A stretch of DNA of 64,000 nucleotides from Paenibacillus sp. JQZ6Y-1 (GTDB lineage: Bacteria > Bacillota > Bacilli > Paenibacillales > Paenibacillaceae): contig NZ_JBFDUZ010000001.1 in the NCBI RefSeq assembly GCF_040719145.1, forward strand, positions 1,674,001 through 1,738,000, given 5' to 3'. Of the stretch, positions 23,140-32,040 are shown piece after piece. Under the pieces are notes generated by a model. It was not told the origin of the DNA. It made no database searches and saw only the letters and a program-made list of their open reading frames with translations. Position 1 is the stretch's first letter, and every line of letters begins with the position of its first letter. Both the position numbers and the translations under genes were made by a program.

Positions 23140-25770
23140 CTAAATAAACAGGTTGTGGTTCGACTGATCTGCTTGACCAAGATAATAGCCAACACCGCCA
23201 AGCATCACATCGTCTAGCAGTTCTTCCCGTTGAATGCCCATCACATCCATCGACATCTGACAGGCGACCAACTCTACGCCTTGTGAAAGAGCGCTCTGTA
23301 TCAGTTCTTCGAGTGAGGCGATATTGCGTTGCCCCATTACACCGCGAATCATACGTGGACCTATGCCCAGCATATTCATTTTTGACATGCCCAGCTTGCG
23401 GCTACCGCGTGGCATCATAAAGCCGAACATGCGTCCCAGCATGTCTTTCTGCACAGGCGGTTGCTGCGGCTTACGGATCATATTCAATCCCCAGAAGGTA
23501 AAGAACATCGTAACCTTGCGACCGCTGGCTGCCGCGCCATTGGCGATAATAAAAGAAGCAATTGCTTTATCCAGATCACCGCTAAATACAACCATAGTGC
23601 TGGCGGGTGGTGACGTTGGCTGTTGGATGTCATCGATAGCGTTGGTCAAGCGTGTAGCTTGCGTTCTATGTTGCTCGGCATCTGTCGGTTTACGCAACAC
23701 CGCCTCAATCACACCGCCTGCAAGATACTCCAGACGAAGCAAGGAGTAGCCTGACATCTTGCACCATGCCTTAATGTCTTCGTAAAATCCCGGATCAGAT
23801 GCACGGACGCGTAGCTGTTGCCCGGCAGTCATCTGGTCAGACATTTGTTTGACTTGAATTAGAGGACCGGGACAGCTTAATCCGCATACGTCCAGCTCCA
23901 GATCGATTCCTGTACTGGTAGCTGTATGTTCGGACGCTGCACTGCCTTCGGGTGAACGTGCAGATACATGTTCTGCTACGCTTGTTTGTTGTTCACGTTG
24001 TTGTGGCTGAGAGATAGGATGACTTGTTTGCTGAGTTGGCTTTGTGTCATGTACAGAACCCTGATGATGGTAGATCTGTCCCGTACGATCCTTATCCTGA
24101 AACGTTGGCAAAGAAGCTGGGCGGAATTGTGCTTGTCGCCATGTTTTGTATCCGCCGCTTAAATTGGCGACATGGTATCCGTGCTGCCGCAATATTTGCG
24201 ATGCGGTATATCCCCGTAGACCGACCTGACAATAGACCAGAATACGTTTATTAGCATCCAGCTCATCGAGACGATCACGTAGCTCATCGACTGGAATGGA
24301 CAGGGAACCGGGAATATGACCGTTATCGTGCTCAATTTGGCTACGTACATCAATCAGCAATATAGAAGCATCCTCGGCATTATAGAGCTGCTCCAATTGA
24401 TCATACGTAACCATCTGAGCACGTCCAGTAATCATATTATCTGCTGCATACCCAGCGATATTCACCGGATCTTTGGCAGAAGAATAGGGAGGTGCATAGC
24501 TTAATTCAAGCTCAGCAAGATCACTTACATGACCGCCAAAACGCATAGCAATGGCAATATCGTCAATTCGTTTGTCTACACCTTCATACCCTATCGCTTG
24601 TGCACCCATTATTCGTCCTTGAGGTGTAAATAAAAGCTTGAGCGTGATCGGGCTAGCCCCGGGGTAGTAGGAGGCATGTGAACTCGGATGTACAATCACG
24701 CTATGATACGGCAGACCGAGACGGCGCAACGTTTTCTCATTGGAGCCAGTGGAAGCACCAGTCAACTGGAATACCTTTAAAATGGAAGTCCCTTGCGTGC
24801 CCTTGTAAAGAGTTGGCAAACCAGCGATCCGGTCAGCGGCGATTCTGCCCTGCTTGTTTGCCGGACCAGCAAGTGGAATGGCTATAATCTGCCCCTGCTG
24901 ACCATGCCATTCGGTTGCATCACCGACTGCATAAATATGCGGTTGATTTGTTTCCAATGCTTCATTTACGATAATATGTCCACGCGCCCCAAGCGTAATG
25001 CCGCTATCGTGTAGAAAAGCGGTATCTGGCTTTACACCGATGGCGAGAATAACGAGATGAGCAGATAATACATGACCGTTAGCCAATTGAACGCCGACTA
25101 GGTCATCGAGAGAAGTAAAGCCTTCTACACGCTGCCCGAAAAGAAGCCGAATGCCTTGCTGCTCCATATGCTGTGCCAGCTGTGCAGCTAACTCATGATC
25201 AAAAGGAGATAAGATTTGCTGATTGCCTTCAATCAAGGTTACTTGCATCCCTGCTTCGTGCAGATTTTCAGCCATTTCTACACCGATAAAGCCGCCACCA
25301 ATAACAATCGCTTGTCCGTTGTTATTTGCATCTAGCAATTGTTTGATGTTGTCAATATCCGATACATTGCGCACGGTACGGATAAGAGGATGATCAACGC
25401 CAGGTAGCTCAGGTACGATCGGTCGTGCGCCCGGTGATAATATCAATTCGTCATATTGTTCTTCATATATACCCTTGCTTCGACTGTTTACTGTAATGGT
25501 GCGTCGCTGAGCATCTACCGCGATCACTTCGCTCTCTGTACGTACATCAATGCGAAAGCGCTCCGTCATGCCCTTTGGCGTTTGCACAAGCAGCCGCTCT
25601 CGATCCGTAATAGAGCCGCCGATATAATAGGGCAAACCGCAATTGGCAAAAGAGATATGCGGCCCTTTTTCAAACATAATAATCTCAGCATGTTCATCCA
25701 ATCGACGCAATCGGGCGGCAGCAGATGCACCGCCAGCTACCCCGCCGACAATCAAGACTTTTTTACTCAT
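23140..25770 (-). CDS. CoA-disulfide/persulfide reductase fused to rhodanese, TusA and DsrE-like domains
   Basis: An 876-aa flavoenzyme with four domains. Residues 1-445: FAD/NAD(P)H pyridine nucleotide-disulfide reductase of the CoADR/NADH-persulfide reductase kind, with GGVAGGASAAARLRR and active-site Cys44 (FANCGLPYY). Residues ~455-545: rhodanese, catalytic Cys514 in YCQVGLRGY. Residues ~625-700: TusA/SirA sulfur carrier with CGLSCPGPL. Residues ~715-876: DsrE2-like sulfur-transfer domain with ACQMSMDVMG. Between rhodanese and TusA lies a Gln/His/Ser-rich linker. The chain can in principle pass sulfane sulfur between domains and reduce persulfide or CoA-disulfide. It is the second gene of an operon with an ArsR-type sensor, overlapping it by 4 nt. 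Substrate is inferred. Confidence 0.9.
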   Translation of the reverse strand: MSKKVLIVGGVAGGASAAARLRRLDEHAEIIMFEKGPHISFANCGLPYYIGGSITDRERLLVQTPKGMTERFRIDVRTESEVIAVDAQRRTITVNSRSKGIYEEQYDELILSPGARPIVPELPGVDHPLIRTVRNVSDIDNIKQLLDANNNGQAIVIGGGFIGVEMAENLHEAGMQVTLIEGNQQILSPFDHELAAQLAQHMEQQGIRLLFGQRVEGFTSLDDLVGVQLANGHVLSAHLVILAIGVKPDTAFLHDSGITLGARGHIIVNEALETNQPHIYAVGDATEWHGQQGQIIAIPLAGPANKQGRIAADRIAGLPTLYKGTQGTSILKVFQLTGASTGSNEKTLRRLGLPYHSVIVHPSSHASYYPGASPITLKLLFTPQGRIMGAQAIGYEGVDKRIDDIAIAMRFGGHVSDLAELELSYAPPYSSAKDPVNIAGYAADNMITGRAQMVTYDQLEQLYNAEDASILLIDVRSQIEHDNGHIPGSLSIPVDELRDRLDELDANKRILVYCQVGLRGYTASQILRQHGYHVANLSGGYKTWRQAQFRPASLPTFQDKDRTGQIYHHQGSVHDTKPTQQTSHPISQPQQREQQTSVAEHVSARSPEGSAASEHTATSTGIDLELDVCGLSCPGPLIQVKQMSDQMTAGQQLRVRASDPGFYEDIKAWCKMSGYSLLRLEYLAGGVIEAVLRKPTDAEQHRTQATRLTNAIDDIQQPTSPPASTMVVFSGDLDKAIASFIIANGAAASGRKVTMFFTFWGLNMIRKPQQPPVQKDMLGRMFGFMMPRGSRKLGMSKMNMLGIGPRMIRGVMGQRNIASLEELIQSALSQGVELVACQMSMDVMGIQREELLDDVMLGGVGYYLGQADQSNHNLFI

Positions 25771-26081
25771 GATTCACATTCTTCCTCTCCAAATAAAATG
25801 TGGACAATGGGACCAATACGCTCATCGGCAAGTACGTAGTTTACTTCTAAACCGCTGCGCTCGGTGGCGACAATTCCCGCATTGCGAAGCTTTTGCAGAT
25901 GTTGAGATACGGTGGATTGCGGCATATCCAGACACTCCTGCATATACGAGACATTACATTTCTTTTTACGTATCAATCCGCGTACGATACAGAGACGTAC
26001 AGGGTGGGATAGAGCTTTGAGCAGATTAGCAGGCTCGTCAAACAATTTTAAATCTTTGGGATCAAACGCGATGGAATCCAT
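25767..26081 (-). CDS. ArsR-family repressor, probable persulfide/redox sensor
   Basis: A 104-aa winged-helix protein, first gene of the operon with the persulfide-reductase fusion. The recognition helix lies in MPQSTVSQHLQKLRN. Cys residues are at 31, 42, 50 and 102; the pair 42/102 sits near the positions of the two persulfide-sensing Cys (41 and 107) of SqrR/BigR-type repressors. The His/Asp zinc site of SmtB/CzrA is absent. The stop overlaps the next ATG. A perfect 32-bp palindrome 41 nt upstream of the start is the obvious operator. Sulfide/persulfide sensing is inferred from the Cys pattern and the partner gene. Confidence 0.85.
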   Translation of the reverse strand: MDSIAFDPKDLKLFDEPANLLKALSHPVRLCIVRGLIRKKKCNVSYMQECLDMPQSTVSQHLQKLRNAGIVATERSGLEVNYVLADERIGPIVHILFGEEECES

Positions 26082-26122
26082 TCGTAAACCTCCTGTACTG
26101 GTGTAATAGTAGCATTCGCTGC

Positions 26123-26154
26123 ATCAATATATCGTAATATTACGATATATTGAT
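26123..26154. promoter_or_regulatory. Perfect 32-bp palindromic operator of the persulfide operon
   Basis: Each 16-bp arm reads ATCAATATATCGTAAT outside-in, with no mismatch and no spacer (centre 26138.5). It lies just upstream of the ArsR start and has the length and AT-rich nature of ArsR-family operators. Confidence 0.8.
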
Positions 26155-26391
26155 TTGATAGTCAATCTTAATAATTGCATTACAAGAGTTTGGTAGCTAG
26201 ACGGATATATGGTGTCTGCCACCCGTATCATAGGCTTAACGCTTTACGTATTCAATCATATTACATGCTAAATTATGGATATTGATTTGAATTTCATTTA
26301 TGCTATACTAATAACATCTTAAATTGTAACCATTACAAATTAAGATATATAGCAAGCAAAGGTAAATGCGATGATGCAAGGAGGAATAACA

Positions 26392-26622
26392 ATGATCAAA
26401 AGTTTAGAACGAATCAATCAACTGGCCAAAAAACAACGCGAGCATGGCCTTACCGATACGGAAAAAGAAGAACAACATGTTCTTCGTCAAGAATACCTGC
26501 GCGAAATTCGCGGGCAGGTACTCAGTACCTTTTCCCAACTGACCGTTGTCGATGCTGAAGGTAACGATGTAACACCTGAGAAGCTCAGAGCGGAAAAGGA
26601 AAAAGGATTTACTCTGGAATAG
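26392..26622 (+). CDS. DUF896/YnzC-family small protein
   Basis: A 76-aa cytosolic protein of the YnzC (DUF896) family, a short helical-hairpin protein widespread in Bacillota and of unknown exact role (some copies are SOS-linked). The family core INQLAKKQREHGLTDTE is clear, followed by QEYLREIRGQ. The ATG at 26392 is chosen because AGGAGG lies 7-8 nt upstream; an in-frame ATG at 26371 precedes that site. It has its own terminator and lies just before a hexamer repeat. Confidence 0.88.
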   Translation: MIKSLERINQLAKKQREHGLTDTEKEEQHVLRQEYLREIRGQVLSTFSQLTVVDAEGNDVTPEKLRAEKEKGFTLE

Positions 26623-26691
26623 GCAGACGCTGCCAGACGGATACAGTTCATTCATCAATGACTTGCCCGTACCATATCGAAAAAATAAATA

Positions 26692-26736
26692 AGCGCCGCC
26701 AGACTCAGCCTGTTTCGCTGGATCTGGCGGCGTTTT
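26692..26736 (+). terminator. Intrinsic terminator after the YnzC-like gene
   Basis: GCGCCGCCAGA / TCTGGCGGCG stem followed by TTTT. Confidence 0.88.
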
Positions 26737-26744
26737 ACATACTT

Positions 26745-26840
26745 GCAACCGCAACCGCAACCGCAACCGCAACCGCAACCGCAACCGCAACCGCAACCGC
26801 AACCGCAACCGCAACCGCAACCGCAACCGCAACCGCAACC
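26745..26840. repeat. Tandem hexanucleotide repeat, GCAACC x16
   Basis: 96 nt made of 16 uninterrupted copies of GCAACC, starting 9 nt after a terminator and ending ~300 nt before a TetR gene. None of the six frames contains a stop, which creates spurious ORFs of alternating Arg-Leu, Ala-Thr or Gly-Cys. Tracts of this kind expand and contract by slippage. Confidence 0.97.
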
Positions 26841-27136
26841 GCAGCGAATCGAATGTAGGTTACATGTTGCACTGGTAGACTCCATAAAATAAGCAAAATC
26901 CCTATGGGTTGCGGGATGCCGAGTACGCCGCTTGCATCTGCATGTAGAACGTGCAAGAATGGAAATAGAAACCAGTTACACTGGTCGTTAGCAATGTCCA
27001 TATTCATTCTGTACTCATATTTGCGCATAAACTTAGGTTGGCAACCGAAATGAATGGAGTGCAAAGGGCTGACAAGCAGATTCGTATTCATGGGTAAACG
27101 TATAGTGGAGCATGAATCTGTATGGGAGGTGAATAC
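26841..27136. other. Region between the hexamer repeat and the TetR gene, with operator half-sites
   Basis: No gene. Two copies of the Bm3R1-like half-site occur: GAATGAATAT on the minus strand near 27000 and AAATGAATGG near 27047. No clear -35/-10 pair was found. The half-sites may contribute to autoregulation of the TetR gene. Confidence 0.35.
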
Positions 27137-27724
27137 GTGAATAAAGTGCTGGATAAAAGAGCTCAAATTGTAGAAGCAGCGCTTGAGCTGTTTGCACAGC
27201 AGGGCTTTGATGCGACCACGGTACCGGAGATTGCTACACGCGCAGAAGTCGGGGCTGGCACGATCTATCGTTATTTTAGCAGTAAGGAAGCCTTGCTAAA
27301 TGCGTTATTTCAGGAAAAAATAAGCTGGCTACATGAAGCATTTCAACGGGATTTTCCGCAGGCTGGCGATAGTAAGAGCCGTTGGATTCATATCATTGAC
27401 CGCTTGCATCAGATGGCAACGCTGGATTGGGAAGGTCTGCAATTTATCGATACCCAACATTATTTCCGATTACTCGATCAGCAGAGCATCGACATTCATG
27501 ATCAATTGCTGGCATTTGTATCACAGCAAATTGTAGCAGGGCAGCAGGCAAAGGTGCTGAAGCCGATGGAGCCACTGCTGATGATCTCTATTACATTTGG
27601 AGCATTTCTCGGTATTCACAAATACCGTCACGGGCAACGAACCGGATTGCCACGCGATCCCGATCAATTGCACGAGATTGCCCGACAATGCTGTTGGGAT
27701 CTGATTGCGCTACATGCGGAATGA
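27137..27724 (+). CDS. TetR-family repressor of the P450 gene (Bm3R1/FatR-like)
   Basis: A 195-aa repressor with an N-terminal helix-turn-helix (TVPEIATRAEVGAGTIYRYF, about 29-48) and a C-terminal ligand-binding domain of the kind that binds fatty acids in Bm3R1/FatR. GTG at 27137 is preferred, with GGGAGG ending 8 nt upstream; the ATG at 27122 overlaps that site. It lies 47 nt upstream of the CYP102-type P450 gene, the same order as bm3R1-CYP102A1 in Bacillus megaterium. A 22-bp perfect palindrome overlaps its own stop codon. Fatty-acid-type inducers are inferred from the family. Confidence 0.9.
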   Translation: MNKVLDKRAQIVEAALELFAQQGFDATTVPEIATRAEVGAGTIYRYFSSKEALLNALFQEKISWLHEAFQRDFPQAGDSKSRWIHIIDRLHQMATLDWEGLQFIDTQHYFRLLDQQSIDIHDQLLAFVSQQIVAGQQAKVLKPMEPLLMISITFGAFLGIHKYRHGQRTGLPRDPDQLHEIARQCCWDLIALHAE

Positions 27725-27737
27725 ATATTCATTCCGC
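27716..27737. promoter_or_regulatory. Bm3R1-type operator between the TetR and P450 genes
   Basis: A perfect 22-bp palindrome with half-site GCGGAATGAAT. It closely resembles the known Bm3R1 operator of Bacillus megaterium, which has the same GGAATGAA arms. It includes the TetR stop codon and ends 34 nt before the P450 start, so it could repress the P450 gene separately. Confidence 0.8.
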
Positions 27738-27771
27738 TATCATCATAGGTAAAGGATAGGGAGGAAACATC

Positions 27772-30700
27772 ATGTCAAAAGAAGCAACTATTCCGCAACC
27801 GAAAACGTACGGTCCACTCGGCAATTTGCCGCATCTTGATTCTGAAAAACCTCTGCAAAGTGTTATGAAATTGCTTGGCGAATACGGCTCTGTGATGAAG
27901 CTGGGTCTAGGTGGCAAAGATCAAATCTACACTTGCGATCCTGAGATTGTGAAGCAGATTTCCGATGAACGCAAATTTGATAAGGAAGTATGGGCACCTC
28001 TGCAACGGGTACGCCCTTTTACCGGAGACGGTCTATTCACCAGTTGGACGGATGAGCCGAATTGGGGCAAGGCGCATCGGCTGCTGATGCCAAGCTTTAG
28101 CCAACGGGCCATGCAGGATTATCATGACAAAATGGTCGATATTGCGATCCAGTTAATCCAGAAATGGTCGCGCACGAATGCAGACGAAACGGTAGATGTG
28201 GCAGAAGATATGACCCGATTGACGCTGGATACGATTGGACTATGCGCGTTTAATTACCGTTTTAACAGCTTTTACAGCAAAGAGCCGCATCCGTTTGTAG
28301 AAAGTATGGTGCGCGCGCTGGATGAAGCGATGACGCAGGGGCAGCGGCTGCCAATCCAGAACAAGCTTGCCTTTTCGAACAAGCGACAATTCCAGAAGGA
28401 TGTCGATTATATGTTTCAAGTGGCAGATAGCTTGATTGCTCAGCGTAAGGAGAATGGCGATCAGGGTGAGAATGATCTACTCAGCCGCATGCTGGAAAGC
28501 AAGGACCCGGAAACGGGCGAGACGCTGCCGGATGAGAATATTCGTTATCAGATGATTACGTTCCTGATCGCTGGTCACGATACGACTAGCGGCTTGTTAT
28601 CCTTTGCTCTGTATTTCCTGCTAAACAATCCAGATACATTGAAAAAAGCGCGCGCTGAGGTTGACCGTGTGCTTGCCGATCCTGTGCCAACGTACAAGCA
28701 GGTGCGTGATCTGAAATATATCCGTATGATTTTGCGCGAATCGTTGCGTTTGTGGCCAACAGCACCAGCATTCTCTCGCTTTGCACGTGAGGATGTAATG
28801 CTTGGCGGCAAATATCCGCTCAAGAAAAATGAGAGTGTCAGCATCATTCTGCCATCGTTGCATCGCAATAAGGAAGTATGGGGGGAGAATGCAGAGGACT
28901 TCATACCGGAGCGTTTTGAGGATGAATCGCAAATTCCAGAGCATGTGTACAAGCCGTTTGGTCACGGGATGCGTGCTTGTATTGGTCAGCAGTTTGCTCT
29001 ATATGAAGCAACGCTGGTGCTCGGCATGGTTGTGAAGCATTTTGACCTAATTGATCAGGAGAATTATCAGCTGAACATCCGCGAAGCGTTAACGCTCAAA
29101 CCAGACGGATTCCGCATAAAAGTTACCCCTCGCGTATCTGAAATGGCTGTGGCGATTCCCGGTAATACGGAAGCTCCTGTACATGGAGATGTACATGTAT
29201 CCGAAGCGTTCAAACGACATGATACGCCATTATTGACCTTATACGGCTCTAATCTCGGTACAGCCGAAGCAGTTGCACGTGAGCTAGAAGAAGGCGGACG
29301 CACGTATGGATTTGAATCGTCAGCAGCAGCATTGGACGATTACGCAGGCAATTTACCGAACGATGGCGTGCTACTCATCATAGCGGCTTCCTATAATGGA
29401 CGCCCCACCAGCAATGCTGAGAAATTCGTAGAATGGCTGCAACAGGCGGACGATGACAGCTGCAAAGGGGTCAAGTATTCCGTATTCGGCTGTGGTGACC
29501 ACAACTGGGCAAGCACCTATCAGCGTATTCCAACACTGATCGACAAGCTGATGGAGCAAAAAGGTGCTGAACGCATCTATCCACGCGGCGAAGGCGATGC
29601 AAGCGATGATTTTGAATTGCAGCTGGATGAATGGCGCAGTGGATTATGGGAACAGCTGTTTAAAACGTTCCATATCGAGATGGACGAACAGCAGTTGAAA
29701 AAAGAAAATGCGCTGCAAGTGCAATTCGTTAATTCGCCAGTCGGAAGTCCATTGGTACGCACCTACAATGCAGTGGAATGCCAGATTACCGAAGCGCATG
29801 AATTGCAGCAGCCGGAGAGCGGACGCAGTACGCTGCATTTGGAAATTGCATTGCCGCCGGGTGAGACGTATCACGAAGGCGACCATATGGGCATTATTCC
29901 GCGTAATCCGCAAGCTCTGATTCAACGCGTATTACGTCGCTTCCGACTGGATGGTGGGGAACGTATCATTATTCAAGGCAAAGGCAGCAGTGCCGCTTAC
30001 CTGCCACTGGATCGTCCAATCGCGATTGTAGAACTGCTAACGCTGAGTGTGGAATTACAAGATGTAGCCACTCGCGCACAGATTCGAGCAATGGCAGAGA
30101 ACAATCAATGCCCACCGCACAGAAAAGAATTGGAAGCTTTGCTGGATGACGAGACATATCATCGCGAAGTATTACAAAAGCGGCTGACTCTGCTTGATTT
30201 GATGGAGGAATATATGTCGTGCGAAATGAGCTTTGAGCAGTTTCTTGGATTGCTGCCTGCTCTCAAGCCGCGCTATTATTCCATTTCCAGCTCGCCATCG
30301 GTACAAGGCGACCGCGTGACGATTACTGTTAGCGTCGTAACGGGTCCAGCGCGTAGCGGGAAAGGCGAATTCTCTGGTATAGCTACGACCTATTTATCCG
30401 GTCTGCAAACAGGTGACACGGTGCTGATGTTCATACGTTCGCCGAAGTCTGGCTTTGAATTGCCAGAACGCGCCGAAGTACCGATTGTGATGATCGGACC
30501 GGGTACTGGCGTGGCACCGTTCCGCGGCTTCCTGCAAGCACGCGAAGCCCAGCGCAATAATGGGCAGCGCACTGGTGAAGCGTGGCTGTACTTCGGTTGC
30601 CGTCATCCAGAGCGAGATTATTTGTACAAAGAAGAATTGGAGCATTATGCCAAGGAAGGGCTGGTTCACCTACGTACTGCATTTTCTCGCCCAGACGATG

Positions 30701-30942
30701 GAAATAAGCAGTATGTGCAGGATCTGATTCGTCAGGACGCGACTGATATTGTACGTCTGGTTGATGAAGGTGCCAAGCTATTCATCTGTGGCGATGGCAA
30801 TCGTATGGCACCAGAGGTAGAGCAAACGCTGCGCGAGATATATGCTGAGATCAAAGGCGTAAGCGCAGAAGAAGCGACACAATGGTTTGATGCATTGCAG
30901 CAAAACGGCCGTTATGTCAAAGATGTATGGACAGGGATTTGA
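27772..30942 (+). CDS. Self-sufficient CYP102A-type P450:NADPH-P450 reductase
   Basis: Fatty-acid hydroxylase combining haem and reductase domains in one soluble 1056-aa chain, as P450 BM3. Haem domain (1-465): I-helix AGHDTTSG (267-274), ExxR in ESLRLW, haem thiolate Cys403 in [13 protein letters not shown] domain (~485-630) starts at [21 protein letters not shown] domain (~665-1056) has [21 protein letters not shown] and the terminal DVWTG. By eye, BM3 Arg47 corresponds to Lys here, Tyr51 is kept, and Phe87 is kept (in [11 protein letters not shown]), so long-chain fatty acids remain likely substrates. GGGAGG precedes the ATG. Probably repressed by the upstream TetR protein. Confidence 0.97.
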   Translation: MSKEATIPQPKTYGPLGNLPHLDSEKPLQSVMKLLGEYGSVMKLGLGGKDQIYTCDPEIVKQISDERKFDKEVWAPLQRVRPFTGDGLFTSWTDEPNWGKAHRLLMPSFSQRAMQDYHDKMVDIAIQLIQKWSRTNADETVDVAEDMTRLTLDTIGLCAFNYRFNSFYSKEPHPFVESMVRALDEAMTQGQRLPIQNKLAFSNKRQFQKDVDYMFQVADSLIAQRKENGDQGENDLLSRMLESKDPETGETLPDENIRYQMITFLIAGHDTTSGLLSFALYFLLNNPDTLKKARAEVDRVLADPVPTYKQVRDLKYIRMILRESLRLWPTAPAFSRFAREDVMLGGKYPLKKNESVSIILPSLHRNKEVWGENAEDFIPERFEDESQIPEHVYKPFGHGMRACIGQQFALYEATLVLGMVVKHFDLIDQENYQLNIREALTLKPDGFRIKVTPRVSEMAVAIPGNTEAPVHGDVHVSEAFKRHDTPLLTLYGSNLGTAEAVARELEEGGRTYGFESSAAALDDYAGNLPNDGVLLIIAASYNGRPTSNAEKFVEWLQQADDDSCKGVKYSVFGCGDHNWASTYQRIPTLIDKLMEQKGAERIYPRGEGDASDDFELQLDEWRSGLWEQLFKTFHIEMDEQQLKKENALQVQFVNSPVGSPLVRTYNAVECQITEAHELQQPESGRSTLHLEIALPPGETYHEGDHMGIIPRNPQALIQRVLRRFRLDGGERIIIQGKGSSAAYLPLDRPIAIVELLTLSVELQDVATRAQIRAMAENNQCPPHRKELEALLDDETYHREVLQKRLTLLDLMEEYMSCEMSFEQFLGLLPALKPRYYSISSSPSVQGDRVTITVSVVTGPARSGKGEFSGIATTYLSGLQTGDTVLMFIRSPKSGFELPERAEVPIVMIGPGTGVAPFRGFLQAREAQRNNGQRTGEAWLYFGCRHPERDYLYKEELEHYAKEGLVHLRTAFSRPDDGNKQYVQDLIRQDATDIVRLVDEGAKLFICGDGNRMAPEVEQTLREIYAEIKGVSAEEATQWFDALQQNGRYVKDVWTGI

Positions 30943-31083
30943 TCATCAAAGACCTGTGAGGCTGGCGGTGTACTGTGTACTCGTATGATATGGTGCATAA
31001 AAGTAATAGCTTGCATGGCAGTTATATCTTGCATGATAGTAGTACATTGGATCATTACTATATTGTAAACAGCAAGTCGAATA

Positions 31084-31118
31084 AACGGACAGTTCGCATC
31101 ATGCGGACTGTCCGTTTT
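31084..31118 (+). terminator. Intrinsic terminator after the P450 gene
   Basis: AACGGACAGT / ACTGTCCGTT with an inner CGCAT/ATGCG hairpin, followed by a T-run. The rest of the 30943-31274 gap shows nothing notable. Confidence 0.88.
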
Positions 31119-31274
31119 GTTAGGATATAGCTGCAACATTTAGTTCATTTTATTAACAGATAGATGTCTTCTATCGCTACTTATAGAAAAGTTCGATTAG
31201 TCATCGAGAAAATGGAATGTTAGATTTATATTCATATAATTACATCGTTATAGTCGGAATAAGGAGTGTGAATC

Positions 31275-31901
31275 ATGACGGAAATCTATCGACTCGCGAC
31301 AGCGGAGGATGCGCCGCGTGTGCAGTATATAACCTATGAAGCGTATATCACCATTCGAGAGCTGAAGCTGCAATGGCCGGCGGCGTATGCGGATGTAGAG
31401 CAGATTCGTAACAATATTTTGAATAATAAATGCTATGTATTGGAGCAGGATGGACAGATTCAAGCTACCGTTACACTTGCTGATGCAGAAAAGCTACAGT
31501 TTCTCGGCAATGTGACCGATTTGCCATTTGTGATGTGGTTTGCGGTCGATCCGTATATTCAAAGCAAAGGGCTTGGACGCAAGCTGTTGAACTGGGTAGA
31601 ACAGAATGTTATCCGTGCAGAGCTTGGAGCACCAGCCGTTACACTGGCAACAGCGGAAAAGCATCCGTGGCTGTTACCGATGTATGAACGCTGGGGATAT
31701 GAGCGCATCCATGCGTTTGAAGCGGGTGAGGATGGGATCATGCACCTGCTACGCAAAGTGGTAGATGAGGAGAAGTTTGCCCGCTATGTGGCATTGCAAG
31801 CGGAGGAGCAGCAACAAATAGAAGCAGGTGCAGAAGCACAGCCGGTTGGTGGTTCAGGCATTAGCAGTGTACGCGAAAGACTGCAATTCCGTCGCTTTTA
31901 G
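31275..31901 (+). CDS. GNAT-family N-acetyltransferase
   Basis: Acetyl-CoA-dependent acyltransferase of unknown substrate. The 208-aa protein has the GNAT fold, with the acetyl-CoA pyrophosphate-binding loop QSKGLGRKLL (about residues 96-105) after the beta-4 strand MWFAVDPY. A Gln/Glu-rich tail of ~40 residues follows the domain, longer than usual. AAGGAGTG precedes the ATG. It stands alone. Confidence 0.88.
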   Translation: MTEIYRLATAEDAPRVQYITYEAYITIRELKLQWPAAYADVEQIRNNILNNKCYVLEQDGQIQATVTLADAEKLQFLGNVTDLPFVMWFAVDPYIQSKGLGRKLLNWVEQNVIRAELGAPAVTLATAEKHPWLLPMYERWGYERIHAFEAGEDGIMHLLRKVVDEEKFARYVALQAEEQQQIEAGAEAQPVGGSGISSVRERLQFRRF

Positions 31902-32040
31902 CCTGTTTTGTTTAGCCTAGGTATCCACTGCTGCTGTTGTATCGTAGATTGCAGACTAGCCAGACCATAATGCTTCTACAAGAATATACAAGCTCTATTA
32001 AAATGCTACATGTGACATGCAGCCCACAGGGAGGAATACG

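Noticed and set aside
26745-26840. CRISPR-like array
   Set aside because: The units are contiguous six-base repeats without spacers, and no cas genes are present. The same holds for the heptamer tract at 42094.
26404-26885. Long minus- and plus-strand ORFs of Arg-Leu, Gly-Cys or Ala-Thr repeats
   Set aside because: They are produced by the GCAACC tandem repeat, which has no stop in any frame; they lack ribosome binding sites and overlap a real gene and a terminator.
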